Shown one piece after another: positions 7,602-20,504 of a stretch of 64,000 bases of DNA; the stretch's first letter is position 1; each line of letters opens with the position of its first letter. Source of the DNA: Terebella lapidaria. Lineage: Eukaryota; Annelida; Polychaeta; Terebellida; Terebellidae. The position numbers and the translations under genes were made by a program. The stretch is taken from NCBI GenBank assembly GCA_949152475.1, contig OX424564.1, positions 22,194,165-22,258,164 on the forward strand. The letters are read 5' to 3'. The notes under the pieces were generated by a model, which had not been told where the DNA came from, did not search any database, and saw only the letters and a program-made list of their open reading frames with translations.

Positions 7602-10600
7602 ACCTTCCGAGTTTGAGAACTCGCTGGGGATAATTCCTGTTGAACAAATGGGTGGTAAGCATGAACTGCCTCTGAAGCAATGAACAACATTTATGAACAG
7701 TTTATTTCTATAGAAATTATTTATTGCAAAAATATCACAAGCTTCGTTCTGGTTGTTCTCCAGACTTCTCCGAAGGACTCATGCGGTTGGATTCTCTGGG
7801 CGGACAACAGGATTCAGAGCCATTCCCCGTGAGTGACAAGCAACCGACCAAGGCTCGCTCGAAAAACTTTCCGTCGATCAATGAAGTTCTGCCGTCCAAG
7901 GCTAGAGTCAAGCTAGACAGCCCCAATGGAGCCCGTACAATGTCTGACAGTGGTGTCGATTCCACACCAGTGAACGGCCTTGGAGCCGCACCGATGAGTG
8001 CGAATGCTGATCTTCTCCTTGGAGCTTTCGGGGGGATTGGCGAGGAACCAGATGCATCTATTCACGAGATTTGTTTTGAGGCTGACGAACTGGAGCAGTT
8101 TGATGAAGATTTTAGTGACCTTGAGGACTCGGATGGTACAGTGACTGAGGATGTTCCCAACGATGATGTGAAAGAACTTGGTGATACCAAGTTGGAAGAC
8201 ATTTCAATGCCGTTTCCTGATGAAGTTTCTGGTTTTGATCCAATGTCAAGTGTATATTCTAACTTGGAAGCGGAAGGAAACTTTGACTTTTTATCACAGT
8301 TCGCCAAAAATGGAAATGGCCAGAAAAATAATGACAGTCCGAGTGATGATCCGAGGAAAGTCAGTGACATTCTTGGTTAGTGGTTTCTCTTTGATGAATT
8401 CAATGTACATATATAAAAGGTCTTTTGTAAGTTTTTTGTCTTGTACATTCTATTTTACAATTTGAAAACTAGCATCTTTTTACCTCTGTATGGTAGCTTC
8501 TATTGGGAAACTGCCTACCCCAGTCACTGAAGCACGTGACAGCATTAGCAGTAATCATGGTAACGATTCTGGGACCGAGGAGTTTCCAAGACGAGACAGT
8601 TCACTGTTTGGTAAGGACCTTCTAGAAAACTATTCAGTATCACAAATATTTTATACACTGTGGTTTTCAAACAACTACAACAACAACAATTTTCATTCTA
8701 TGATTGCAGGAAAACTCACCACAGCTTCTGTGAAATCAGGACTGGATGATGGTAAGTATCTTTTTGTACTGTGGTTTTCCAGTTGGAGTTCTAAACCAAA
8801 GTGTTTGTGTAAACTACAACCTACACATTCATAATATAAATCTCTTTACACCATATGTTCTGTTTTTACCAGACGATGAGGAGGAATTGCCTGGGACAAG
8901 ATCATCTGACATATTTGGCAAGTATAATGAACTTCATGATGAGCAGAAACTGGATGAAATGAAAAGTCATAACAAATGCCTTGTGTAAATGGTTCAACTA
9001 TGGAGTGTTGATGGCTTGATGCAAATGGAGTTTCGCTGATGTTTTGGTGTAGATCTTGTAAGTGATTACCATTCACGATATTCTGTTGCAGGTGAAACTG
9101 ATGAGGCTACCGATGAGTCGTGTCGCAGGCCATCTGATATATTTGGTATGCCACATAAAACAGTTCCAATTACTCTGTATACCGCATTGGTCCTAATAGT
9201 AGTATGGTGGGTCAAAGCAAGACCTCTCGCAATAGCGCGCGCAAAAATGAGGTCAAACTTGAGAAAAAGTTGAAGGAAATCACTGAATCATATACCTAGA
9301 GTCTTCAATCCCCTTCATAATTATTCAAATAACATAAATTTGTGGATTGGAACACTCCAAAGATTTTATTAGAAAGACATGGTTACGAAAATTTAACATT
9401 TTGGGGGAATGATGGGGTGCTCTACTGTTAGCTCTACTGTTAGTAGACTCTACTGTCTACTGTGCCACTATTAAGACCAATACGGTACTAGTATCTATGG
9501 GAGGAAAGATTGTTGTTGTTGAAAATAAACATTGTTGTTGCAGGGAAACTGGAAGTATCTGAGGAAGATGGTCTAGGTCGATATTCAGATCCATTTGGTG
9601 AGTTGAATAATATCAAATTGTGAAGGGCGTGAGTTTCCTGTGGTTTAGCTGAAGTAAGTGCACACTTTACCATCCAAATTCATGATGTATTGTTTGGCAC
9701 ATATACCTAGGAGAACCAAGAGCAACAAACACACCGACAAAAGACCCAGGCAACTTTCGGGCTGAGTCCATAACTACAGAAGAAAATGCAGATGGTAAGC
9801 ACTCTGATCCACTTAGACATGATTAGAAATCACTATAAGTAAGTTAGTTCAGGTCTTTTTCGAGTCAGTGAAGTTGCTTGTCTACCATCCACTAACATAC
9901 AAACCCCGTTGAAGATTCTCCAGTGTATATCAACGACGACGGAGAGTGCGTGACGGACCTTGCCTACCGAGTGTCACTCGACAAGTTCGATGATAATCGA
10001 CTGGTGAAGGAAGTAGTCCCAGAAGACATCCCTGAGGAAGACATGGGCTTCGAGGAGGGGAGCTTTGTAGCTGGTGGTGTGTGTTTTCTCTAGGAGTCAA
10101 AGGAACGATGACGAATTGTCATAGATTTGTAATAAAGCATTTGTAATAAAGTGGCACAGAAGAATAAATGTGGAAATCCTTTCACAGAAAATATCCTGGA
10201 CAAGTTTGACAAAGATGAAGAAGAATTCAATGCAGCGAATGTTTTCAGAGAGGTAGGCATCCAAACAACAATAGTTAAATCCTACAACTTGCAAATTTAT
10301 GGTCATTCAAATTTAGCATTGTTTCAAAGCACCAGCCAATGCCATTGTGATCTCATTGTAAAACTTATATTAGATATGATATACCTGCATCAAGCAAGTA
10401 ATATTTAGTGTACACAGTATGTTATGAAGTATTTACATCTTTCTTTCACCCAGGATGATCAGATGGTTGCCAACCCGACCCCAGACTCGACCCTCAGTCA
10501 GGACAGCTGGGCCTACCGAAGCGCTTTCATGCTGTCCGCGCCCAACTCCGGGGAAAACTACGCCCCTCACATGCGGATCTCCATCGGAGCGTTCATGTCA

Positions 10601-10651
10601 GAGAGGACGGAGGTGTTGGGGACGCTCACTGGTGACAAAGACACACCTCGG
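7602..10651 (+). CDS. CEP192: CEP192 N-terminal block: acidic segment and serial short phase-1 exons
   Basis: Eleven exons. Exon 7,764-8,375 carries a strongly acidic stretch (ADELEQFDEDFSDLEDSDG). In vertebrate CEP192 an acidic N-terminal region binds the PLK4 polo boxes, so a matching role here is an inference. The next exons are mostly 42-162 nt, all phase 1-1 up to 10,076, and several end in an S-D-x-F/L-G peptide: VSDILG, DSSLFG, SSDIFG, PSDIFG, SDPFG. Exons 10,188-10,252 and 10,454-10,651 return to phase 0 and contain a segment (MRISIGAFMSERTEVLGTL) that looks like the conserved mid-N-terminal CEP192 motif. The donor at 8,918 is GCAAGT. Confidence 0.85.
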
Positions 10652-13600
10652 GTAGGTATAGATAATGCACTGTATAGCCTGCAATATTACGATCTGTTCA
10701 TTCAGGATTATTCAGATGATCAATCATTGTAGCAGCAGGGCCTCAGAAATAGAATTCAATATTACCAGAATAGTACCAGTACAGCCTTAGAGCGGCATAA
10801 AGCCATGGTGAACTTCAGAATGCATGTAAATATTTGAGATGCTGAGGGATGATTAGATATATAGGAAGTTGTCACAGAGGCTTCTAGGTGTTGCTAGCAG
10901 TTATATTCACCGCTTTTAGATATTTAATAACGAGGTAATATGATGAGGTTGGATGTCGATGAACATTTGAATTGATGTACGGCCAGTTTGTCATGGTCTA
11001 GGTAGAGCTAAATGCTGGTTCACTATGGTAATGAAATCTTCTTGTTTGTCATTTTGCTTCACTAAACACAAGATCTTATCATTGCTTGCAATACTGTTCA
11101 TAAATTTATCATTACGTACATCTTGTTATCTGTTAACATATAACAATTGATATGATCAGTATGGTGACCATGAGATTGGGCATGGTAGAAATCATGCGTA
11201 TTTATCATCAATTCTGATTGCCATACTTGTGACAAAATAATATTGGGTCCACCTTCCTTAGGATATGGTCAATGCCGATGCATGATGCTGTTCGCCAAGA
11301 TTCACAGAGCAATCATGATAATTTATTAGTCTCAAGGACTAACATTTGTATCCCATTGACTCATGCATTGTTGGTTCACACTGAGGGGGTATTGTCATAA
11401 GTACATACAGTAGTGCTTGAGTAAATAATGGCTTATTGACATACTTTAGTTCTTGATACCCCAGTAGCTGGCGACATGAAATGAGGAATTTTATGTACTG
11501 GTACTGGCGGTGCTGATACATGTAATTTTCAGCATGATTAACCACTCGAAGTTGCAGATAATGACTTTACAACACCTACCGTCAATAACAATCAATATTG
11601 ACACATTGCCGGCACTTGGCTTTCAGCACTGCTTATGATGTTTTTATCAATACTTAAAAGGGTAGATGCCAGACCAAACTTCACAGTGATATTGTACAGA
11701 AAAAATAACTGACCAGTATTGTATATATACACACACATGGTGTATATATATCTGATACAATTGCATTGTGCTCTGTGGCAAAGGCGAAATCTGTTGCCTC
11801 CAGGTAACAAAAAACTCAAGTGGTCAATCTATCTTGTAAGAAAATAATTATATTGCCCCCACTTCATTCTTCATGAAAATATTGATGCATGCTAAAACCT
11901 CGCAACAAAAACAAACCTTGATGCCGTTAATTCTTGACACTTATATGACTCTCGTCCCATGTGGTGAGCTTGCCACCACGTTTAATGAACATATACCGTA
12001 CATGTCTAATTATTGTTATGATAAATCGTTACGGAGATTGCTCAATTTTTTTCTTGCTTCAAGGTTGTCTGGATACCTATATGTTTGTGTGTGTGTGCAT
12101 GTGTACTGTGCTGAGGAGTGGGGGGGGGGGGGGGGGGGCTTGGTACAGGTTGGTTCTGCATACAAAAGGGGGAATATACATACATATGTCATTCCTCAAG
12201 ATATGGAAATTTATCGAAAAGGGCATAGGGATAAGAAGCATTTATAGATTTTGTAGCACTTCGTTGATTGCTTTATGAACTCTGATGATACAAATCAGAA
12301 GAAATGCGATCTCCTACAGCATTCTCGAGAATTCCTGTGGCAAAATGGCAACGCAGCTACAAGGAACTGCCAAAGGATGCACGTTCCATGGTATACCATT
12401 AGTGTGGAATTACATTGGCAAAATAAGAAATCTGATCTGGCATTATGTAACATTCAAAGAAAGGATCAACATACCGGTGCATGACTGGAATAGTATAGAG
12501 CTACTCTAAGTAGAGATACTACTTAGCTACTAGAGTGTGTCATGTTTAATATTTGAGCAAAAAAAACATTTTTATCATGCTCCACTGAATATGTTATATG
12601 AACATGTATATTTTGGGCATGCTACTATTATATTCTGCTACAGTGTTAGGAACATGTTGAGTGGCTTTACATCTACAGTACTATGTGGAATCAAATCATG
12701 TGTGTTGGTAAATAGCCAATTTCCAGATAGATGACTTGAACCAAAATTATCACTGTCTGATTGTCAATAATGACTCTCTTTTGCCTGGTCTAAACTCGGA
12801 TCAAAAGGCCATCAGAAAATCTTGAATATTGTACATTGCAGCCCACGTTTGGAAGTAAGATTGTGACTCCCCCAGGAAATCGTCAGCCTGTGGCGCTGTT
12901 TGATCGAAGCGTAGTGCATCCAGAGCAACAATACAACCAGGCCGCCGGGGACCATGCCACCTCACATCCTTCGGGGACCACTGCTGATGGTGAGTTATGG
13001 CTCATGAACTATCAGTATGCATCTCTGGTGGAAAGCATAGATCTGGTTCATTGAGAACTATATGGTAACTATGAGAATGAAGTATAAATTGTTTCCTCAT
13101 TGTGGTGAAGTTCCAGTAATAGCTTGTCAGTACATGTAGCAACTGGGTTACTTTATCGAGTTGTTCTTTCCTGAAGCGACATCATTGGAAATATCACTGA
13201 ATAACTATTTCACTGAATAAATATTGGTGTATACTAAGCTTGTTGAATAAATTTTGTATTAAAAAAACTATTGATACAAAATGACTTCAACGAAATTTTT
13301 TCAAGAATTCACTGATATTCCTTTTACTTACCAGACGTTAGCTTGGGTGACATCAGGGAGATAGACACATCGCCACCCCGCTGTGATAGAACCTTAACGA
13401 CAGACGACCTTGCTGTCCCATCCCCGGCAGCCACGAACACCGCCACCCAGGCCACCCACCCCCGGCATCCCAAGGGGCTGCCGCACGTGCCAGTGTTGAA
13501 CTTCATACAAGAGGTAGCTGAGGAGCGAACATCGAGTCTCTCCGGGGGAAAGCCTTCGAGCGTAGGTGTAGAAGTTGGAGGCTCTCAAAAGGGAGCAGCT

Positions 13601-16600
13601 GTGGATTTAGCACCAGACTTTGGTGAGTTGCAGCCAAGGGATCCGACTGCGGAAGAAGTGGGGAAAGGAGTTTACTCGTCAGAGAGTGGAACAGGGTTGT
13701 CAGACGTGTCAAAACCATCAGATTTCTCGGATATTTCCCTTTGCACACCAAGTCCGAGTCCTAGCCCCAGTCCAGGAGTGGACATCTCGGACATCAACCT
13801 TAGCACGATATCCAAGCTGGTCACTGGGCAGACTGCTGATGGTACTGACGGGGATATCGTTGAGGCCATCATGAGAATGACACAGGCAAAGACTGCTTCG
13901 AAGCAGAGTATCAGGGACCGAAGGAAGGCAGCTGTGGAAGCGAATCGACAGTCCAGTGACTCCTCCGATGTGGAGCTTGGGTCCTCTGGGCAGTCAGGAC
14001 CCAGACAGGCATCGAACCATTCCCAGCGCTCGTCTTCCAGTCAGGACTCACTAAAAAGTTCGCTCAGTGGCTCTACTCATCGCTCCTCCAGCTCTGGAAA
14101 ACCCGGCCAGAAAGCCGACAGCTTGAGGAGGAGCAACACATTCAGTGGTCGGCGCAGCTTCGTTCCTGACCACAGCTCCAGTGATCAATCCAGACCAAGT
14201 TCTCTTGAGCGGAAGACCTCAATGACACAGCGAGGTGACAGAAATTCAAGCCAACCCACTGAGAGGAAGCAGAGTAGTGATAGAGGTAAGCGACAGAGTG
14301 GCGGAGGTGTGAGTGCAAACCGACAATCTGGTGTCATGCGAGGAATTCCACAGCGTGGACGTCAGAGTGGGGCATCAGGGCTTGGACGGAGTAAGTCTGA
14401 AGCTTCTAGGTCCTCTGTTGCCAGGGACGGCAAACCAGACCCCAGGAGAATGTCTGGGTCACTTCCAGTCGCCAGTAGTCGACGGACCTCGAGCAGTGCC
14501 AGTGAACTCCGTCACTCAAGCGGAGGAAAAAGTGGTGTATCTACAAAGATACCGGTCATGAGAAAATCTTCGTCTGAAGATATTCTCGCCACTTCTAAAA
14601 CAGCATCTTGTAGGCCAAAGGAGCCACAAACTCCAGTAGAAGATTTGAATGATTGTCCCACAACGAAAAAACGGGAGGAATCAGTTGCCAAACCGGAGGA
14701 AAATATAGTGTCAAAACACATTGTGGCAGAACGACGTCAAAGTGGTAGTGAGCAGGAAACTGCCTTGGCGAGTTCATTTCCAAGGGATATATCATCCAAA
14801 GAAGCGATTGCTCAGTGGCACATGATGAAGCGAAGAGAAAAATCTGAAGCAGCAAAACTGAATACAGGCAGTGACTCAGAAAGCGTGCAGTCGGAAGCTC
14901 TTTCGGAACCACTGCCACAGACAAAAGAACCGGAGCCAAAGTGGAAATCACCCAGACCGAGCTCAGTTTTTGCACGCTCCAAACATGACAAAGTTCACTC
15001 CGACTCAGAAGTGTTGAGGAAATCAAAGGTCATCTTCGAAGATCCAGATAGAACGCCTGTGAAGAGAGGAACAGTGGCACCTCGTCGTGTTCAGTTCCAA
15101 CCTGAGTCGGAGCAGAATGAACTCCAGCAACCTGACGCTAATGCTTCTCAGGTGGAGACACCAATGAATACCAAAAGCCACTTGGAAGTTTTTGATCGGA
15201 AATGGCTGTCAAGCACACCAAAAATTACAGAAGCCAATGACCCGCACCTTGAAATTCATGAAGCATCAACCATATTCTGCAGTCCTCAGGATGGATTCAA
15301 GGATGCTAAAAGAGAATCGCATCTGAAGATTCCTGAAAGGTTAGCTGCTGACCAGGAGAAGGCTGGGGAACTAACGACACACTCCCTGACTGCAACAACG
15401 TTTGCCAGCCAGTACCTCGGCAGCTCAACGAACAGCACAGACCCTGACTTCACACTCAAACGAAGCACGGGGAAAGGTTTCGCACTGGAACGACAAACCC
15501 CGCAGGCTGTCTTCAAGGTTCCACAAGTTCCCCCACTGAAACAACCGCCAACAACCACTAATAGCGGTTCAACATTTGAGGATCGTCCATCGCTACCATT
15601 CCAAAACACCCTCCAACTTCCGGAGATCTCGTCAGCTGATATTACTGTCCCACTGACAGAGAGCAGCGAATTGCAGCCCTTCCCACCACACGCGACGGAT
15701 GTTCGGGAAAGTCTGCCTGGTCACCCTTCTCTACACAGTACCCCTCTCCTCCCCAACCGTAGCCAGCTCGGCCCCTCTACCAGGGAACGGGACAGACTCC
15801 AGCCCAGTACTGCATATGGTAAGTGGTTATATGCAGTTGTTAATCAACTGATTTGTACTTTGATACTCCAAGTATGCATAACTGAAGCTGAACTTTTTTG
15901 CTATTTGATTGCTAGCAGATCAGGGCTCCTGGTGGGATTTTTTCGAAGGAGTACCGTACCCCATGGGTCAAATTACAAGGGGTAATTTTTGAAATGAAGG
16001 GGTAATTTTCAAAAAAGGATGTACAGTGATTTTTATTTAATTTTTTTCAGTCAAAGTGACAGCTTCCATTATGTTTACAAATCTCGCATATCCTCTAGGT
16101 TTTTTTCTCAAAATTTCAGCACAATCCTAATAGTCAATGATAGCCTTTGCCCATAGTAGCTTTCTGAAGGTCTTCTATTGCAGAAAACGCACTTGTTTTG
16201 CTCTCGAATAGTTCGTCGATTCATTGTCGAGTCATGTTGAAGAAACGTAAGTGGGGAAATCCTTAAATTTATATTCGCAAGGGGGCGCACACATAGGCTT
16301 TCGATGTTGCAGCCATTCGCACGAGGGCGCTGCAGTTTGTTGTGCTCGAATTTTGATGAGGTGTCCCACAACTTATTCGCCAGCGAGTGCATTGCGCATG
16401 CGTCTCTTTGGCGGAAATTGACATTGTTTGATTATTTTCTAGAACTTCGTTTTTTGAGCTAATAAATCGATGTCCTTGTTTCAAGTTAGTTTCCCCAAAT
16501 CTTTCGAGTGCGTAATCATACGCACTGGCCGTGATAGCACTGCGTAAATTTCAAAAAGTCATGCGTAATTACGCATTATTTTACGCTATCGGGAGCCCTG

Positions 16601-19600
16601 CAGATGTATACTATGTTTTACAAATATTGCAGAGGCCCAGAAGCTGAATCCCCAGGTTGATGCCCCTCGAGAAATCAGGATCCCAGGAGTTTGCTGTATG
16701 GGCCTCTCCACTCAGGTTTGTGCATATTGAATTTCAGATAGCTAACATCTATAACATGCTTAACAACATTGTCTGTGTGAAATGGGTACTCCTGCCGGAA
16801 ACTATGCTAAGTAACTTATCAGAATATGCCAGTGAAACATTTTTGATTCAGAAAAAATGACTAGAAAGAGATGTTTTTCTTCAGGGCACGATCCCAGTAC
16901 GAAGTCTGTCCACACGATGGCTCCACGTTCACATCAGCTGGATCAGCCTCAGTATAGACGGTACAGACCACTCGCTGGACGGACCAGCACCGTTCGTTCT
17001 CAAGGAGAAACTCATGCTGGAGCCAGGCAACGCAGAGGACGTCAAGGTGGGCTTCGATGTTATGTTCTGTTTTAATGGAGTTGACATGAAATGATCTGTA
17101 TTGGCAAGTGGAAAGTAATGTAAAATAATGAATCCTGCTTCCTGAATATTTTGTGTCTGAGTCTCTTTCACTTCATGAATTCTGTAAATCTTCATTTTAA
17201 TGACTTCTCTCAAAGAATTTTGTCAGACTTTTGAAAACAGGAAATATATTGAGAATGTTGAGTGAAAAAACCTTGTATAACATTGGCTATATTCCATCAT
17301 TTGAGGCGTCATTTTCCTTCCATTCTCCAGGTGGTATTCGTGCCGAGACAGCCTGGTGTATACGTGGCACAGTTTCGTCTGGATGTCAACCCAGTTGTCG
17401 CAGATAAGGCCATGTCGAATACTGATAAAATACCGATTGTCATCACAGTGCAGGGGATTTCCGAGAAACCAGCCATTCAGGTTTGTGAGGATACCGTGTA
17501 CTTTGTACTCAAAATCTGAACACATGCGGATTTTGTTTGTGATTTTGTTGCTGTTAACCCCTCCCCTGCTCTCTTTCATCCCGTTCAATAATTTGAGGAA
17601 TATATGTACATTTATATATATTTCACCACTAAACAATAATCTACACCTGTGTCTACCGTTTGTGTTGACCCATGTTTTATATCGTGTGTTTGACGTGTAC
17701 CAGATCCTGACTGATGGTAGCCATAACTTCATGGACTTTGGCGTGTTACCGTGGGGTTGTCAGAAAGGAAAGCCGATCACTCTCGTCAACAAGGGACGAG
17801 CCACTGTACCAGTCCGGCTCATCATCTCCTCGGTAAGTGATATGCTACAATGTGGAATGACACTGGGCTGTATGGATTATAGAATTCAATGTTATAATGT
17901 GCATGTGACTTTTTGTAAGTTAATTCATACATCTGTTTCAAGTGCGAAATGTGCCTTGAATATATTGTATCGTATGTTTTGTTATCCTACTGTGTTGTCT
18001 TGAAAAAAGTTCAGTACAATTATTCCAATGAAATATCTTCATCTCTCAGAATAAGTCTGCCTGGAACTGCTTCACGTTTGAGAAATCCGGAGGGAATGAT
18101 GTCTCGGCAATATCTAACCAGAGTCGGCCTGCCATTCCGTCCTTGGCTCCAACTATAGAGAACTTTATGCTGGAAGGCTCGGGTAGCAACGGTGATGCAA
18201 ACCAAGTCAACACTGTTATTTACTTCAAGGCTCCATCTAGACACTGTGATAGAGCAGGTAGGAGTTCTTCAAGTTACCTTTGGTGTTAGGTGTTCAAATA
18301 TATCAGAGTATATGTTCCCTGAACAAAATTTATCATTTTCTGAAGGAGTAGTCTGTTCTTCTATTTTTGTAGACATAAATCAGAGAGATATGAGAGCATG
18401 ATGTTTTACTTGAATGAATATGAAAGGTGATTATGTTCTCTCACTGATATGAATGCTGTTGTCATGTCTACCCGATATTTTACAGTACCAATGCCCGATT
18501 CTCCAGAGGAGTTCTGTGCATGTGTAGTGATAGAGGTAGATACCCCGTCCAAACCTAGCACTGTGGGCCTTGTTGACTTGTCAGCCTCCGTCGGCACGGC
18601 ACGACTACATACACCTGTTGGCTTGGAGGTAGGAATTGGGATTGATGGATTGTTTCATAGTTAGAAGTTTCCAGTGAATATTATGCTGTTGAGGTGGTTC
18701 CCTATTCATCATGTTCATTAAAGGTGGAAATTTTGTTCGTATCATTACAATATCCTATGGTATCTAACAGTACTGAAGCACATCTCTTTTCCTGATTATG
18801 ATCAGCTGGTGAGTCTGAAGACATCCGTGGATAAGTGTGCCTCCCAGGTCATCCCACTCCGAAATGCTGGAAATATTCCACTAGAAGTGTCCCTGGAGGT
18901 TACCCACTGGCCGGACTTCTACACCGTTCTACCAATGATGACGACAATACAGCCCGGACAATACACGGAAGTCATCATCAAGTTCGAACCCAAACAGACT
19001 GTGATAACAAAGTTTCAAAGGTGTGTACCATAGAGTTCTCAATACTTTTGGGGCTTGTACTGAAGGAATAATGGTGATCGGTGAATGGGGCCAAATTCGT
19101 GATATACTTTTCATCACCTAAAGCTGAATCTAAAACACTAGTACTGATAAAAGCATCATGTCCAAAATATGTGATTTTTGTCCATAATGAAATTTTGTTG
19201 AAATTTCTGACAACAAAGATCGCATTTTTCCAGCCTGCTGCTGATGTTTGTGGAACCTGAGGGTCCTGCCTACGAGATACCACTGCTGGGAGAATTGGTC
19301 ATCCCCCCTCCCAACCCCACGTATCCAGGCATGCTAGTACCTAAGGCCCCACCTCTGCTCAGCAACAAACACTACCTGGCCTGGGGAGGAACTTCTGTTG
19401 GGAAAACAAAGTATGTGCGGTTGTTGTGTTCCCTTGTCAGTATTGTGACTCGGGTGTTTGGTATCGGCAAATTATACATGCAACATCTGTTTTGTATCAT
19501 TTGTAGGCCACAGAAACTTACTCTAAAGAATTCCGCTGAAGAAACGTTGAAACTAATGCTGCAGATAGTGGGAAACACATCAGAGTTTCAGGTAATCTCC

Positions 19601-20467
19601 TTTCTCTGATCATGATCCTAGGAAAATATGATCTCTACTCTGAAGTCATATCCAGGAATGTCATTACCCTTTTGGTTTTATTCTTTGCCAGTTGATGAGT
19701 AGCTTTGGAGAGCGGACGCGGCTGGTATCCAGCAAGGAGGTGGTCCTGCAGGCTACGGAGGAATACCCGGTCCAGGTGGTGTACACCCCAACCGGTCCCA
19801 GTGCCGCCAGTGCCAAACTGCAGATCAAACATGCCAACTATGTCATGAAGTACTCGGTCAGTGGGCTATTTTAATTTGGTTTTGTTGTGTCCCGTAAATT
19901 GATATGTGATGTGTTGTGTTCATGAGTCATTGAAATAATTTTGTTATGTGGCATGTGGTGTTTCAGCATATAAAAATCTGGTTTCAAGGGTATCAAGTGC
20001 AAATATTAGACAAAAATACAGATTCCTCAATCTGAGCGTCATTCAAAATGCATAAACTGGACAGTTGTCTTGATATACCAATAAGTGCTGCTTATAAGTA
20101 TCGTTGACCTTTGACATTCCCAGATCCCGCTGACTGGTTACGGCAGCACTCTCGATTTGAGTTTGGACGGCGTCAAGAAGAACAAGAAGAACTATTCGTG
20201 GGTTCACATGGGTCCACTCCTCCCACAGAACACGGTTAGCAGCAAGATCATCGTCGAGAACCGTGGCAACCGTCCTGCCTACGTCAAGGCCATCAGCTTC
20301 CACGGTAGAATCTAAACCTACTTCAGCCGACTAAGTTAGGATTAGGCTTGCCAGCTACCATGCTATAAATGTGAAACTTAGTCGGCTAAACTACCCAGAT
20401 TTTTACAGAGAGTACATTGAGAGACTATTCCTTCTCGGGGTCATGATGAGTAAAATCAAAGGTTCAA

Positions 20468-20504
<37 letters not shown>

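Noticed and set aside
19244-19609. GGTSVGKTK as a nucleotide-binding P-loop
   Set aside because: The codons straddle a splice junction (19,410/19,507), so the Thr-Lys continuation is interrupted; the segment is a beta-rich ASH linker of CEP192.
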